Origin: Pantoea sp. Ap-967
GTDB taxonomy: Bacteria > Pseudomonadota > Gammaproteobacteria > Pseudomonadales > Pseudomonadaceae
Length of the DNA stretch: 64,000 nt
Reading direction: 5' to 3'
Assembly (NCBI RefSeq): GCF_011752565.1
Contig: NZ_VWXK01000025.1
Location: forward strand, 26,967 to 90,966
Within the stretch, counting starts at the first letter, position 1. Each line of letters opens with the position of its first letter. This document shows, in pieces, positions 16,558-24,496 of the stretch. A program made the translations under genes and the position numbers. The notes under the pieces were generated by a model. It had not been told where the DNA came from, made no database searches, and was given only the letters and a program-made list of their open reading frames with translations.

Positions 16558-17520
16558 TTACACCAGGCTAGGGTCGATCACCATCACCAACTTACCCGAC
16601 ACCTGGTTGCTCTCAAGCTCGGCATACGCCGCCTGGGCGAACTCCACCGGGTAGGTGTCGACCAGCTGCGGCGACAGCCGCCCTTCGCCGAACAGCGGCC
16701 ACACCTGCTGTAGCAGCTCACGCAGCAGCTCGGCCTTGAAGCCATCGTCACGGTTACGCAGGGTGGAACCTGTGATCTCCAGGCGCTTGCCCAGCACCTG
16801 CGCCAGGTCCAGCTCGAACTTGCGCCCACCCATCAAGCCGATGATCACCCAACGCCCGTCACGGGCCAGCAGCTTCAGGTTCAGCTCGCCGTAGCTGGCA
16901 CCGACCGGATCGAGGATCACGTCGAACGGCCCGAAGCCTTCCAGCGCTTCGAGGTTGTGGTTACGCACCACGCCACCGGCAGCACCCAGTGCCTCGCAGT
17001 AGTCCAGGCGGTCCTGGGAACCGACACTGACCCATACCGGGCTGCCAAATGCCTTGCACAGCTGGATCGCTGCCGAGCCCACGCCACTGGCGCCGGCATG
17101 CACCAGCACCTTCTCACCGGCCTTCAGGCCACCGAGCTGGAAGATGTTCAGCCAGGCCGTGGCATACACCTCGGGCAGGCCCGCCGCTTCATGCAGGCTC
17201 AGGCCTTCGGGCACCGGCAGCACATGGCGGGCATCGACCACCACTTCTTCGGCCATGGCGCCGCTGGCCAGCAGCGCACACACCCGGTCGCCCACACGCC
17301 AGTCGGCGCCGGCACCCACTTCCTCGACCACGCCGGCGCACTCCAGGCCCATGTACGGGCTGGCCCCTGGCGGCGGAGGATACAGCCCCTTCATTTGCAA
17401 CAAATCGGCCCGGTTCAAGCCAGCGGCAGCCACCCGAATGCGTACTTGGCCCGCGTCACAGGCCGGGCGTTCGGCCTCGACCCAGGCCACATGTCCGTCA
17501 ACGCCTTGCAATGCCTTCAC
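16558..17520 (-). CDS. zinc-independent NAD(P)H:quinone oxidoreductase, MDR superfamily
   Basis: 320 aa from GTG 17520, preceded by GGAGG. The quinone-reductase/PIG3 branch is shown by AAAGLNRADLLQMKGLYPPPPG near residue 40 and the Rossmann motif VHAGASGVGSAAIQL near residue 143; structural zinc cysteines are missing. Such enzymes reduce quinones or enones with NADPH in the cytosol. It is divergent from the protease gene, matching the order seen elsewhere in the genus. Substrate unknown. Confidence 0.88.
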   Translation of the reverse strand: MKALQGVDGHVAWVEAERPACDAGQVRIRVAAAGLNRADLLQMKGLYPPPPGASPYMGLECAGVVEEVGAGADWRVGDRVCALLASGAMAEEVVVDARHVLPVPEGLSLHEAAGLPEVYATAWLNIFQLGGLKAGEKVLVHAGASGVGSAAIQLCKAFGSPVWVSVGSQDRLDYCEALGAAGGVVRNHNLEALEGFGPFDVILDPVGASYGELNLKLLARDGRWVIIGLMGGRKFELDLAQVLGKRLEITGSTLRNRDDGFKAELLRELLQQVWPLFGEGRLSPQLVDTYPVEFAQAAYAELESNQVSGKLVMVIDPSLV

Positions 17521-17549
17521 AGTGCCTCCATAGTTGAATCACATGACTG

Positions 17550-17579
17550 AGCCTGGGGAGCCCGCTCCCCAGGCTTTTT
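17550..17579 (+). terminator. strong Rho-independent terminator-like hairpin
   Basis: An 11-bp perfect stem (AGCCTGGGGAG / CTCCCCAGGCT) with a 4-base loop and a T5 run points rightward, although no rightward gene ends just before it. It lies between two divergent genes and 86 bases before the protease start, so it may be a leader attenuator or end an unannotated transcript. Confidence 0.7.
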
Positions 17580-17664
17580 GCAGTATTTGCCCGGCTCCTG
17601 TGGAACCGGCGAACGGAAAAGACGGCCTACTATGCGTGATCAATTGCCTCCACGTCGAATCAGC

Positions 17665-19746
17665 ATGAAGCATTTCCTTCCAAGCACCGCCCTGGCCCTG
17701 ATGGTTGGCCTGGGTAGCCTTACGCTCGGCGGCAATGCGGCGGCCGCCAACAAGTGGGACAGCCTGCAGCCGGACCGCGACGAAATCGTCGCCAGCCTCA
17801 ACGTGGTGGAACTGCTCAAGCGCCATCACTACAGCAAGCCTCCGCTCGATGACGCCCGCTCGGTGATCATCTACGACAGCTACATCAAGCTGCTGGACCC
17901 TGCGCGCAGCTACTTCACCGCGGCCGACATCGCCGAGTTCGACAAGTGGAAGACGCAGTTCGACGACTTCCTCAAAAGCGGCAACCTCGACCCTGGCTTC
18001 ACCATCTACAAGCGCTACCTGGACCGGGTGAAACAGCGCCTGGACTTCGCCCTGGCCGAGCTTGCCAAGGGTGTCGACAAGATGGACTTCACCACCCACG
18101 AAACCTTGCTGATCGACCGCAAGGACGCCCCGTGGATGAAAGACCAGGCCGAGCTCGACGACCTGTGGCGCAAGCGCGTGATGGACGAAGTGCTGCGCCA
18201 GAAAATCGCCGGCAAAGAGCCCAAGCAGATCCAGGATACCCTGACCAAGCGCTACAAGAACCAACTGGCGCGCCTGGACCAGACCCGTGCCGAGGACATC
18301 TTCCAGGCCTACATCAACACCTTCGCCCAGTCCTACGACCCGCACACCAACTACCTGTCGCCTGACAGCGCGGAAAACTTCGACATCAACATGAGCCTGT
18401 CGCTCGAAGGCATCGGTGCGGTGCTGCAAAGCGACAATGACCAGGTCAAGATCGTGCGCCTGGTGCCGGCAGGCCCGGCGGCCAAGACCAAGCAAGTGGC
18501 CACCGCCGACAAGATCATCGGCGTTGCCCAGGGCAACAAGGAAATGGTCGACGTGGTCGGCTGGCGCCTGGACGAAGTGGTCAAGCTGATCCGTGGCCCG
18601 AAAGGCTCGGTGGTGCGCCTGGAGATCATCCCGGCGAGCAACGCGCCAAGCGACCAGACCACCAAGATCGTCTCGATCACCCGGGAAGCGGTGAAGCTCG
18701 AAGAGCAAGCGGCGAAGAAATCGATCCTCAACCTCAAGCAGGACGGGCGTGACTACAAGCTCGGCGTGATCGAGATCCCGGCCTTCTACCTGGACTTCAA
18801 GGCCTACCGCGCAGGCGACCCGGACTACAAGAGCACCACGCGCGACGTGAAGAAACTGCTCACCGAGCTGCAGAAGGAAAAAGTCGACGGCGTGGTCATC
18901 GACCTGCGCAACAACGGCGGCGGCTCCCTGCAGGAAGCCACCGAGCTGACCAGCCTGTTCATCGAGAAAGGCCCGACCGTGCTGGTACGCAACAGCGACG
19001 GCCGCGTCGACGTGCTCGAAGACGAAAACCCCGGCGCCTTCTACAAAGGCCCGCTGGCGCTGCTGGTCAACCGCCTGTCCGCCTCGGCTTCGGAGATTTT
19101 CGCCGGCGCCATGCAGGACTACCACCGCGCGCTGATCATCGGCGGCCAGACCTTCGGCAAAGGCACCGTGCAGACCATCCAGCCGCTCAACCATGGCGAG
19201 CTGAAGCTGACCCTGGCCAAGTTCTACCGGGTATCCGGGCAGAGCACCCAGCACCAGGGCGTGTTGCCGGACATCGACTACCCGTCGATCATCGACACCA
19301 AGGAAATCGGCGAGAGCGCCCTGCCTGAAGCCATGCCATGGGACACCATCCGCCCTGTGGTGAAGGCCGCGGCCGACCCGTTCAAGCCATTCCTGGCCGA
19401 CCTCAAGGCCAAGCACGATGCGCGCAGTGGCAAGGATGCAGAGTTCATCTACATCCGTGACCGCCTGGCCCTGACCAAGAAGCTGATGGACGAGAAGACC
19501 GTGAGCCTCAACGAGCAGGAACGCCGTGCCCGCCACGACGACATCGAGGCCAAGCAGCTGGCGCTGGAAAACACCCGCCGCAAGGCCAAGGGTGAAGAGC
19601 CGCTGAAGGAGCTGAAGAAGGTCGACGAGGACGCCTTGCCGGAAGATGACGACAAGACCAAACCTGAGGACGACGCCTACCTCGCCGAAACCGGTCGCAT
19701 CCTGATCGACTACCTGCGCGAAAGCAGCACGGTGGCGAAAAAGTAA
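17665..19746 (+). CDS. prc: periplasmic carboxy-terminal processing protease (Tsp/Prc, AlgO)
   Basis: 693 aa from ATG 17665, which begins a signal peptide (FLPSTALALMVGLGSLTLGGNAAA); ATG 17632 is an alternative 11 codons upstream. Tsp N-terminal region about 20-220, PDZ domain about 225-320 (LEGIGAVLQSDNDQVKIVRLVPAGPA), then the S41 catalytic core with RNNGGGSLQEA, Ser in RLSASASEIFAGAMQ and the Lys in GGQTFGKGTVQT. A charged C-terminal coiled region follows. It degrades misfolded or tagged periplasmic proteins and in Pseudomonas helps cleave anti-sigma factor MucA. A terminator follows at 19814. Confidence 0.95.
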   Translation: MKHFLPSTALALMVGLGSLTLGGNAAAANKWDSLQPDRDEIVASLNVVELLKRHHYSKPPLDDARSVIIYDSYIKLLDPARSYFTAADIAEFDKWKTQFDDFLKSGNLDPGFTIYKRYLDRVKQRLDFALAELAKGVDKMDFTTHETLLIDRKDAPWMKDQAELDDLWRKRVMDEVLRQKIAGKEPKQIQDTLTKRYKNQLARLDQTRAEDIFQAYINTFAQSYDPHTNYLSPDSAENFDINMSLSLEGIGAVLQSDNDQVKIVRLVPAGPAAKTKQVATADKIIGVAQGNKEMVDVVGWRLDEVVKLIRGPKGSVVRLEIIPASNAPSDQTTKIVSITREAVKLEEQAAKKSILNLKQDGRDYKLGVIEIPAFYLDFKAYRAGDPDYKSTTRDVKKLLTELQKEKVDGVVIDLRNNGGGSLQEATELTSLFIEKGPTVLVRNSDGRVDVLEDENPGAFYKGPLALLVNRLSASASEIFAGAMQDYHRALIIGGQTFGKGTVQTIQPLNHGELKLTLAKFYRVSGQSTQHQGVLPDIDYPSIIDTKEIGESALPEAMPWDTIRPVVKAAADPFKPFLADLKAKHDARSGKDAEFIYIRDRLALTKKLMDEKTVSLNEQERRARHDDIEAKQLALENTRRKAKGEEPLKELKKVDEDALPEDDDKTKPEDDAYLAETGRILIDYLRESSTVAKK

Positions 19747-19813
19747 TCCCGGCAGTGATGGCAGATTAATGTGACCTGTCATCAAACAGTCATCGCACTG
19801 TCGTGAAATAGCG

Positions 19814-19849
19814 GGGCCGGACATGCAAATGCCCGGCCCTTTCATTTTC
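19814..19849 (+). terminator. intrinsic terminator after prc
   Basis: GGGCCGG / CCGGCCC stem with a 12-base loop followed by TTTCATTTT, 68 bases after the protease stop. Confidence 0.65.
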
Positions 19850-19860
19850 AGGAATCCGTC

Positions 19861-20826
19861 ATGACCGTTGCCGAACAGCTCAGTGCCTTGGGCGCCATCC
19901 TGGCTCAAAGCAGCATCCATAGCCTGTTCCAGCCGATCATTTGCCTCAGCGAGCAGCGCATCCACGGCCATGAAGCGCTGAGCCGCGGGCCGTCCAACAG
20001 CCCGCTGCATTCGCCCCTGAACCTGTTCGCCATCGCCCGCCAGGCTGGCCGCCTGACCGACCTGGAAGCCGCTTGCCGGGAAAGCGCATGCCGGCGTTTC
20101 AGCGAGCAGCAGTTGGGCGGCAAGCTGTTCCTGAACATTTCACCGGAATCGTTGCTGGAGCCGAACTACCCTTCCGGGCGCACCCTCAAGCTGCTCGAAC
20201 AGGTCGGGCTTGAGCCCAGCCGCGTGGTGATCGAGCTGACCGAGCAAACGCCGACCGACGATTTCCAGTTGCTGTCCAATGCCTTGCACCACTACCGCGA
20301 CATGGGCTTTTCCATCGCCCTGGACGACCTCGGCGCGGGCTATTCGAGCCTGCGCCTGTGGTCGGAGCTGCGCCCGGAGTACGTGAAGATCGACCGGCAT
20401 TTCATCGACGGCATCCACTGCGACCCGCTCAAGCGCGAGTTCGTGGGTTCGATTCTGCAGATTGCCCGGGCGTCGAGGGCCCAGGTGATTGCCGAAGGCA
20501 TCGAGCTTGCCGAAGAGCTGGCGGTGTTGACCGAGATGGGGGTGGACCTGGTGCAGGGGTACTTGCTGGGGCGGCCACAGGAATTGGGGGTGCGGGAGGT
20601 GGTGGCGCCGGTGATGCCGGTGGCTTCTGGCGGGCAGCCCACCGTGGGCTTGAATGCCACCCTTGGCCAAGTCATCGAGTTGTTCGGGCGCCATCAGCAC
20701 CTGGAGTCCCTGGAAGTGCTGGGCGTGGATGGCAGGCCTTGTGGCCTGGTTCATCGAAGTGCATTGCCGGTCATGGCCTCTTCGCGGGGCAGGCCCGCGC
20801 CTACAGAGGCATGGCAAGCCCGGTAG
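19861..20826 (+). CDS. EAL-domain c-di-GMP phosphodiesterase, probably C-terminally truncated
   Basis: 321 aa. The EAL domain (about 12-245) looks catalytically complete: HEALSRG, NISPESL, ELTEQTP, DDLGAGYSSL, VKIDRHFIDGI, IAEGIE and QGYLLGRP. It would hydrolyse cyclic di-GMP to pGpG. After the EAL domain a CBS-like segment starts (LNATLGQVIELFGRH, PCGLVHRSAL) but stops after about 40 residues, and the last 18 codons read through a REP unit (SSRGRPAPT). Relatives I recall in this position continue into CBS and GGDEF domains and are near 600 aa, so loss of the 3' half is likely. Confidence 0.85.
   Translation: MTVAEQLSALGAILAQSSIHSLFQPIICLSEQRIHGHEALSRGPSNSPLHSPLNLFAIARQAGRLTDLEAACRESACRRFSEQQLGGKLFLNISPESLLEPNYPSGRTLKLLEQVGLEPSRVVIELTEQTPTDDFQLLSNALHHYRDMGFSIALDDLGAGYSSLRLWSELRPEYVKIDRHFIDGIHCDPLKREFVGSILQIARASRAQVIAEGIELAEELAVLTEMGVDLVQGYLLGRPQELGVREVVAPVMPVASGGQPTVGLNATLGQVIELFGRHQHLESLEVLGVDGRPCGLVHRSALPVMASSRGRPAPTEAWQAR
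20775..20811. repeat. REP unit overlapping the 3' end of the EAL gene
   Basis: GGCCTCTTCGCGGGGCAGG and CCCGCGCCTACAG form a first-class REP that supplies the last codons and stop region of the EAL gene. Confidence 0.75.
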
Positions 20827-20938
20827 GAGCGAGCGTAGCTCGCGATGGGGCGCTCAGCGCCCCCAGGGTTTCAGCTTCGCGGCTCATAACGCCAGGGCTG
20901 CTTTGCAGCCCATCGCGAGCTGCGCTCGCTCCTACCGG
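20821..20938. repeat. REP pair, GAGCGAGCGTAGCTCGC type, inverted
   Basis: Second-class REP pair with GGTAGGAGCGAGCGTAGC and its inverted partner GCTGCGCTCGCTCCTACC around a GGGCTGCTTTGCAGCCC stem. Confidence 0.85.
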
Positions 20939-20947
20939 GGCGGCCGC

Positions 20948-21316
20948 TCAGGCAGGCTCGGGGTAGCTGTACTCGAACACCCTGACCACCTCGGAAGCAT
21001 GCCAGGACGCCGCCTCCATGCCATCCACAGGCCCGGTAAAGCGCCCCAGGCGCTCCACACACTCGAAAAAGCCAGTCCGTGGCAAGCGGCTTGCCCCCTG
21101 GCTGATCACCAGCGAGCTGCGCAGCGGCTGCTCGGCGCGGGCGTCCAGAACAGCCAGGTATTCCAGCGCGGCAGTCAGCGTCTGCATGGCCGGGCTGGGC
21201 AGTTGCAAGCGCTCGATCAGCGCACGGTAGGTGAGCAGGTGGCGTTGTCGTCGGGCCAGGTCAAGCTCGTCCAGCAGGTTTTGCCAATGCTGACGGCTGA
21301 TCCTGACCTGGCTCAT
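20948..21316 (-). CDS. conserved hypothetical protein paired with XRE regulator
   Basis: 122 aa, ATG 21316 overlapping the TGA of the XRE gene in an ATGA arrangement, so the two are translationally coupled. The sequence is soluble and mostly helical in the first 85 residues (RQHWQNLLDELDLARRQRHL; a long stretch rich in Leu and Ala) with an aromatic C-terminal end. I do not recognise a family or catalytic motif. The coupling to a small antitoxin-like DNA-binding protein makes a partner role, possibly a toxin-like or adaptor function, conceivable, but position in a core gene order argues for a housekeeping role. Confidence 0.6.
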   Translation of the reverse strand: MSQVRISRQHWQNLLDELDLARRQRHLLTYRALIERLQLPSPAMQTLTAALEYLAVLDARAEQPLRSSLVISQGASRLPRTGFFECVERLGRFTGPVDGMEAASWHASEVVRVFEYSYPEPA

Positions 21317-21651
21317 GACGGCTCGCTCCAGCCGGCCACCCCCAAGTGCCAGGCCAGGGCTCGGCGAATTGCCGCATCCGGCTGGCGCTCGCCCGACTCG
21401 ATCATGGCCAGGTAGGCCGGGCTGACCCCCACATTGCGCGCCAGCTGCTCTGGCGCGATGCCTTTGGCCTGGCGCAGCTGCGCCACTTCACTGAATGCCG
21501 GCAGGCTGGCAGGCGCTGGGCCCTGCTCCTCTGCCCCGGCAGCCACCTCGGCAGGTGCCTGCCCAGCTGCCTTGAGCAGCGCCTGGTATTGCTCCCAGGG
21601 CACGACGGCGTACTCGGGCTGACCGTCCCGGCTAATAACCTGAATACCCAT
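21313..21651 (-). CDS. XRE-family HTH protein with antitoxin-like N-terminus
   Basis: 112 aa, ATG 21651 with AAGGGGG upstream. The N-terminus (GIQVISRDGQPEYAVVPWEQ) resembles the strand-helix start of Phd/YefM-type antitoxins; an Ala/Pro/Glu linker follows, and the C-terminal half (about 55-105) is a Cro/C1 helix-turn-helix with APEQLARNVGVSPAYLAMIE and SGERQPD. Two perfect inverted repeats and a TATAAT element lie directly upstream, so autoregulation is likely. It is the first gene of a two-gene unit. Confidence 0.85.
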   Translation of the reverse strand: MGIQVISRDGQPEYAVVPWEQYQALLKAAGQAPAEVAAGAEEQGPAPASLPAFSEVAQLRQAKGIAPEQLARNVGVSPAYLAMIESGERQPDAAIRRALAWHLGVAGWSEPS

Positions 21652-21668
21652 TACAACCCCCTTACGTA

Positions 21669-21687
21669 GGATTACGGCATGTAATCC
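21669..21687. promoter_or_regulatory. inverted repeat 1 upstream of the XRE gene
   Basis: GGATTAC-N5-GTAATCC, perfect 7-bp arms, 18 bases before the XRE start codon. Candidate autoregulatory operator. Confidence 0.65.
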
Positions 21688-21690
21688 GTA

Positions 21691-21714
21691 GGCATAACCC
21701 TTATGCCAATTATA
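21691..21714 (-). promoter_or_regulatory. inverted repeat 2 and -10 element of the XRE gene
   Basis: GGCATAA-N3-TTATGCC (21691-21707) overlaps the expected transcription start just downstream of a perfect TATAAT (21709-21714, minus strand). Occupancy would block the promoter. No good -35 is apparent. Confidence 0.6.
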
Positions 21715-21752
21715 TTACCAAGCGCGGGAGTGTGTGGGCGACTGGCTCTTTT

Positions 21753-22193
21753 TCAGTGCGGGTTGCGCTCCAGGCGCAGGGCTTCAGGGGAATCGGGCAG
21801 GCGTTCGACCACGCGCAGGCGCTCTGGCGCCTGGCTGTCGCGCCAGGCCTTGAAACGCGCCAGCTCATCGGCCACGGTCTTGAGCACCCAGCCAAGCACG
21901 GCGATGTCGTCAAGAAAGCCCACGCCGACGATCCAGTCGGGTATGGCATCCAGGGGGCTGACGAAATACAGCAGGCCGGCAACGATGGTCACCAGTGCCT
22001 TGGGGCTGATGGCGCGGTACTCGCCACGCCACCAGGCCAGGCACAGCGACTGCAGCAACTTGACGTCTTCACGCAATTGGCCGAGCCGCGGGCCTTTGCG
22101 GGCCACGGCGAACAACAGCGCCGGCAACCGGCCACGGCTGAGCAGGCGCTCGGCCAGGGGCAGGAAGCGGGCGAAATTCCAGGGTGCGCTCAT
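21753..22193 (-). CDS. DUF1232 (YkvA-type) membrane protein
   Basis: 146 aa. The DUF1232 signature is LYFVSPLDAIPDWIVGVGFLDD (about residues 73-94), in a hydrophobic hairpin, followed by a charged C-terminus. The N-terminus has a short amphipathic helix. Function of the family is not established; members are small membrane proteins found widely in bacteria. Upstream lies an unusual inverted pair of DnaA-box sequences. The gene is on the same strand as, and separated from, the FKBP gene. Confidence 0.85.
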   Translation of the reverse strand: MSAPWNFARFLPLAERLLSRGRLPALLFAVARKGPRLGQLREDVKLLQSLCLAWWRGEYRAISPKALVTIVAGLLYFVSPLDAIPDWIVGVGFLDDIAVLGWVLKTVADELARFKAWRDSQAPERLRVVERLPDSPEALRLERNPH

Positions 22194-22212
22194 GGGGCCT
22201 CCAGCAGGCTCA

Positions 22213-22239
22213 GGTTATCCACATTTATTGTGGATAACC
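22213..22239. repeat. 27-bp perfect inverted repeat containing two DnaA boxes
   Basis: TTATCCACA (22215-22223) and TGTGGATAA (22229-22237) are perfect consensus DnaA boxes in head-to-head orientation with a 5-base A/T spacer, extended by GG/CC. It lies 20 bases upstream of the DUF1232 gene. Nothing else here looks like a replication origin. Confidence 0.7.
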
Positions 22240-22429
22240 TTGTGAACAGGGCGACGTTTCTGACGGCAGGTGCCCACTCGGCAAGGGCCCCGGTCAGATC
22301 GGGCGTTTTTTACACAGTCGTTTCAACTGCGCAAACGATTTGCGTCAGCAGCGTGGCGTTGCTTCACAGTGCCCTAGGTGGGACAAGCTGTGCAACAGCA
22401 GGTTCGGTGAAGGATGGTTCATAAACGAC

Positions 22430-22453
22430 AACGCCCCGTCGAAACGGGGCGTT
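22430..22453 (-). terminator. hairpin terminator after the FKBP gene
   Basis: AACGCCCCGT-CGAA-ACGGGGCGTT, a perfect 10-bp stem 57 bases downstream of the FKBP stop on its strand; the following T-run is weak (TGTCGTTTAT). The rest of 22194-22509 holds no gene I can support. Confidence 0.65.
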
Positions 22454-22509
22454 GGGGGCAACTGCACGCATCAGCTAGAAGCGCGCGCAGCGGCGTTAGG
22501 CTCAAGCAC

Positions 22510-23265
22510 TTACTTGGCCGGTGCCTCAGCCGGTGCATCGGCCTCTGGCGCCTCGCCACCCTGCAGCTGGGCCGGGTCCTTGATGGCGATCAGTTCCAAG
22601 TCGAACACCAGTACCGAGTTGGCCGGAATCAGCGGGCTCGGGCTCTGGGCGCCGTAGGCCAGTTCAGCCGGGATGAACAGCTTGTACTTCTCGCCGACGT
22701 GCATCAGTTGCAGGCCTTCGACCCAACCTGGGATCACACCGCTGACTGGCAGGTCGATCGGGCTGCCGCGCTCGACCGAGCTGTCGAACACCTTGCCATC
22801 GATCAGCTTGCCTTCGTAGTGGACGGTTACCACGTCGGTAGGCTTGGGCTGCGGGCCGTCGGCCTTCTTGACCACTTCATACTGCAGGCCCGAGGCGGTG
22901 GTGACCACGCCTGGCTTCTTGGCGTTCTCTTCAAGGAATTTCTTGCCGGCGCTGGCAGCTTCTTCGCTGGCCTTGGCCAGGCGCTCTTCGGCGCGCTTCT
23001 GCAGCGCGGTGAAGGCTTCTACCAGCTCTTCGTCCTTGAGGCGTTGCTCCTTCTTGCCAACGGCGTCTTCGATGCCGAGGGCGACCGCTTTCGAATCAAG
23101 GTCTTCCATGCCTTCCTGAGCCAGGCTCTTGCCCATGTTCAGGCCGATACCGTAGGAGGCTTTCTGTGCCGGAGTCTTCAGCTCGGGGCTGCTGGTCTGT
23201 TGATCACAGCCAGCCAGTACCAGGCCTACCAGGGCAACCGCAGCCGCCAAACGATGCTGTTTCAT
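22510..23265 (-). CDS. FKBP-type peptidyl-prolyl isomerase lipoprotein (FkpA/Mip-like)
   Basis: 251 aa from ATG 23265 (AAGGA upstream). The signal peptide ends in a lipobox, LVLAGC-D, so the mature protein should be a lipid-anchored envelope protein. An N-terminal helical dimerisation region (about 30-125: KASYGIGLNMGKSLAQ, LKDEELVEAFTALQKR) is followed by the FKBP domain (about 140-235) with VTVHYEGKLIDGKVFDSS, VIPGWVEGLQLM and IPAELAYG. A Pro/Ala-rich tail follows. It would assist folding of envelope proteins. Terminator downstream. Confidence 0.93.
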   Translation of the reverse strand: MKQHRLAAAVALVGLVLAGCDQQTSSPELKTPAQKASYGIGLNMGKSLAQEGMEDLDSKAVALGIEDAVGKKEQRLKDEELVEAFTALQKRAEERLAKASEEAASAGKKFLEENAKKPGVVTTASGLQYEVVKKADGPQPKPTDVVTVHYEGKLIDGKVFDSSVERGSPIDLPVSGVIPGWVEGLQLMHVGEKYKLFIPAELAYGAQSPSPLIPANSVLVFDLELIAIKDPAQLQGGEAPEADAPAEAPAK

Positions 23266-23553
23266 GCTATTTCCTTGTTCATGCGCCATAAGGGCAATCA
23301 GGGTAAAGCCGCGAGCTTAGCAGGCGGCCATGACCAATGGCTACCGGCATAGGAGCGGGTTTTCGTAAGGAAGTTCAGTAGGTAAACGCTTCTTCATGCA
23401 AGGTTTACAGCCATTGGCCAGTATTGACCCTTTGTGCCGGGTTTGCCTGGAAATTGTGAGGTTTTATTGCTGGGGGTTCTGAAGGCTTGCGCAGGCCTGG
23501 TTCATCGTATCGCGAGTTCTGCTCGCGCCTACCGGATTGGTATGCGCCTTCGG

Positions 23554-24486
23554 CTACGGGTAGCGCCCTTCCCGGTATTGCTCGGCCACTTCGCGCAGCA
23601 CCTCGCACACCCACTGCCCTGGCAGGCTCAGCGGCAAGGCGGCGTTGCGGCTGATGCCCACCGAGCCGCCCGGCTCACGCACGCCAAGGTCCAGCTCGGC
23701 CAGCTCGCCGCGGCGCAAATCCAGCAGCACCGCATCGCGCGGCGCCACCCACAGCGCATCGCTGCCCAGCAGGTAGCGCCGGCTCAGCGCCAGTGACAAG
23801 GTTTCCAGCCGCTGCGCGGGCATCTGGATGCCACACTGCACGAACAGGCTGTCGGCGTGCTGGCGGATGGTGGTGCCCGGCGGCGGCAACACCAACGGAT
23901 AGCGCCCGACCCGCTGGCGCTCCACCGGCGCGCTCGCCAGCAACGGGTGGCCAGGGCGCACCACCAGGGCCATCGATTCACTGTATAGGTGCTCGAACGA
24001 CAGGCCCTGGATCTGCGGGCTGTCGGTCATGCGCCCGACCACCAGCTCCAGCTCGCCCAGGCGCAACTGGCCAAGCAACTGCGCACTGACCCCGGTCACC
24101 ACGCTGATCACCAGCGCTTCGTGACGCTGGTGCAGGCGGCACAGCACCTCGGGCATCAACAACCCTTCGACCGTCGACAGCACGCCGATACGCACCTGCG
24201 ACGGCGCCCGCGCCTCACCCCGCAGGCTGCTCACGCCATCGCGCAGGGCCTGCACGCTGGGCCCGGCGTAGCGCATGAAGCGGGTGCCGGCCGGGGTCAG
24301 CTCGACACCCTGGCGGCTGCGCTCGAACAGGCGCGCCTCCAGCAGGTCTTCGAGTTCCTTGAGGGTCTTGGAAATGGCCGGCTGGCTGATCGCCAGGATG
24401 TCGGCCGCCCTGGCCAGGCTGCCCTGCCGGGCAATCTCCAGGAAGCACAGCAGGTGGCGGTACTTGATGCGGGTGTCGAGGTTCAT
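23554..24486 (-). CDS. LysR-family regulator (PcaQ-like)
   Basis: 310 aa from ATG 24486. The winged HTH begins IKYRHLLCFLEIARQGSLAR and continues AADILAISQPAISKTLKELE, matching the PcaQ/GbpR-type branch of LysR proteins that respond to aromatic acids or sugars. The effector domain spans about 90-300. It follows the AraC gene by only 10 bases and is likely co-transcribed. The adjacent divergent cluster (25833-29829) is a candidate target. PcaQ proper controls protocatechuate genes, which are not in the window, so the specific name is not assigned. Confidence 0.8.
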   Translation of the reverse strand: MNLDTRIKYRHLLCFLEIARQGSLARAADILAISQPAISKTLKELEDLLEARLFERSRQGVELTPAGTRFMRYAGPSVQALRDGVSSLRGEARAPSQVRIGVLSTVEGLLMPEVLCRLHQRHEALVISVVTGVSAQLLGQLRLGELELVVGRMTDSPQIQGLSFEHLYSESMALVVRPGHPLLASAPVERQRVGRYPLVLPPPGTTIRQHADSLFVQCGIQMPAQRLETLSLALSRRYLLGSDALWVAPRDAVLLDLRRGELAELDLGVREPGGSVGISRNAALPLSLPGQWVCEVLREVAEQYREGRYP

Positions 24487-24496
24487 GCCGGCAAGC

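Noticed and set aside
17539..20010. An 823-codon open frame opposite prc
   Set aside because: Spans the protease, the gap and the start of the EAL gene, and shows no protein family signal.
22200..22260. Replication origin
   Set aside because: Two DnaA boxes but no box cluster, no AT-rich unwinding region and no dnaA, gyrB or rpmH nearby.
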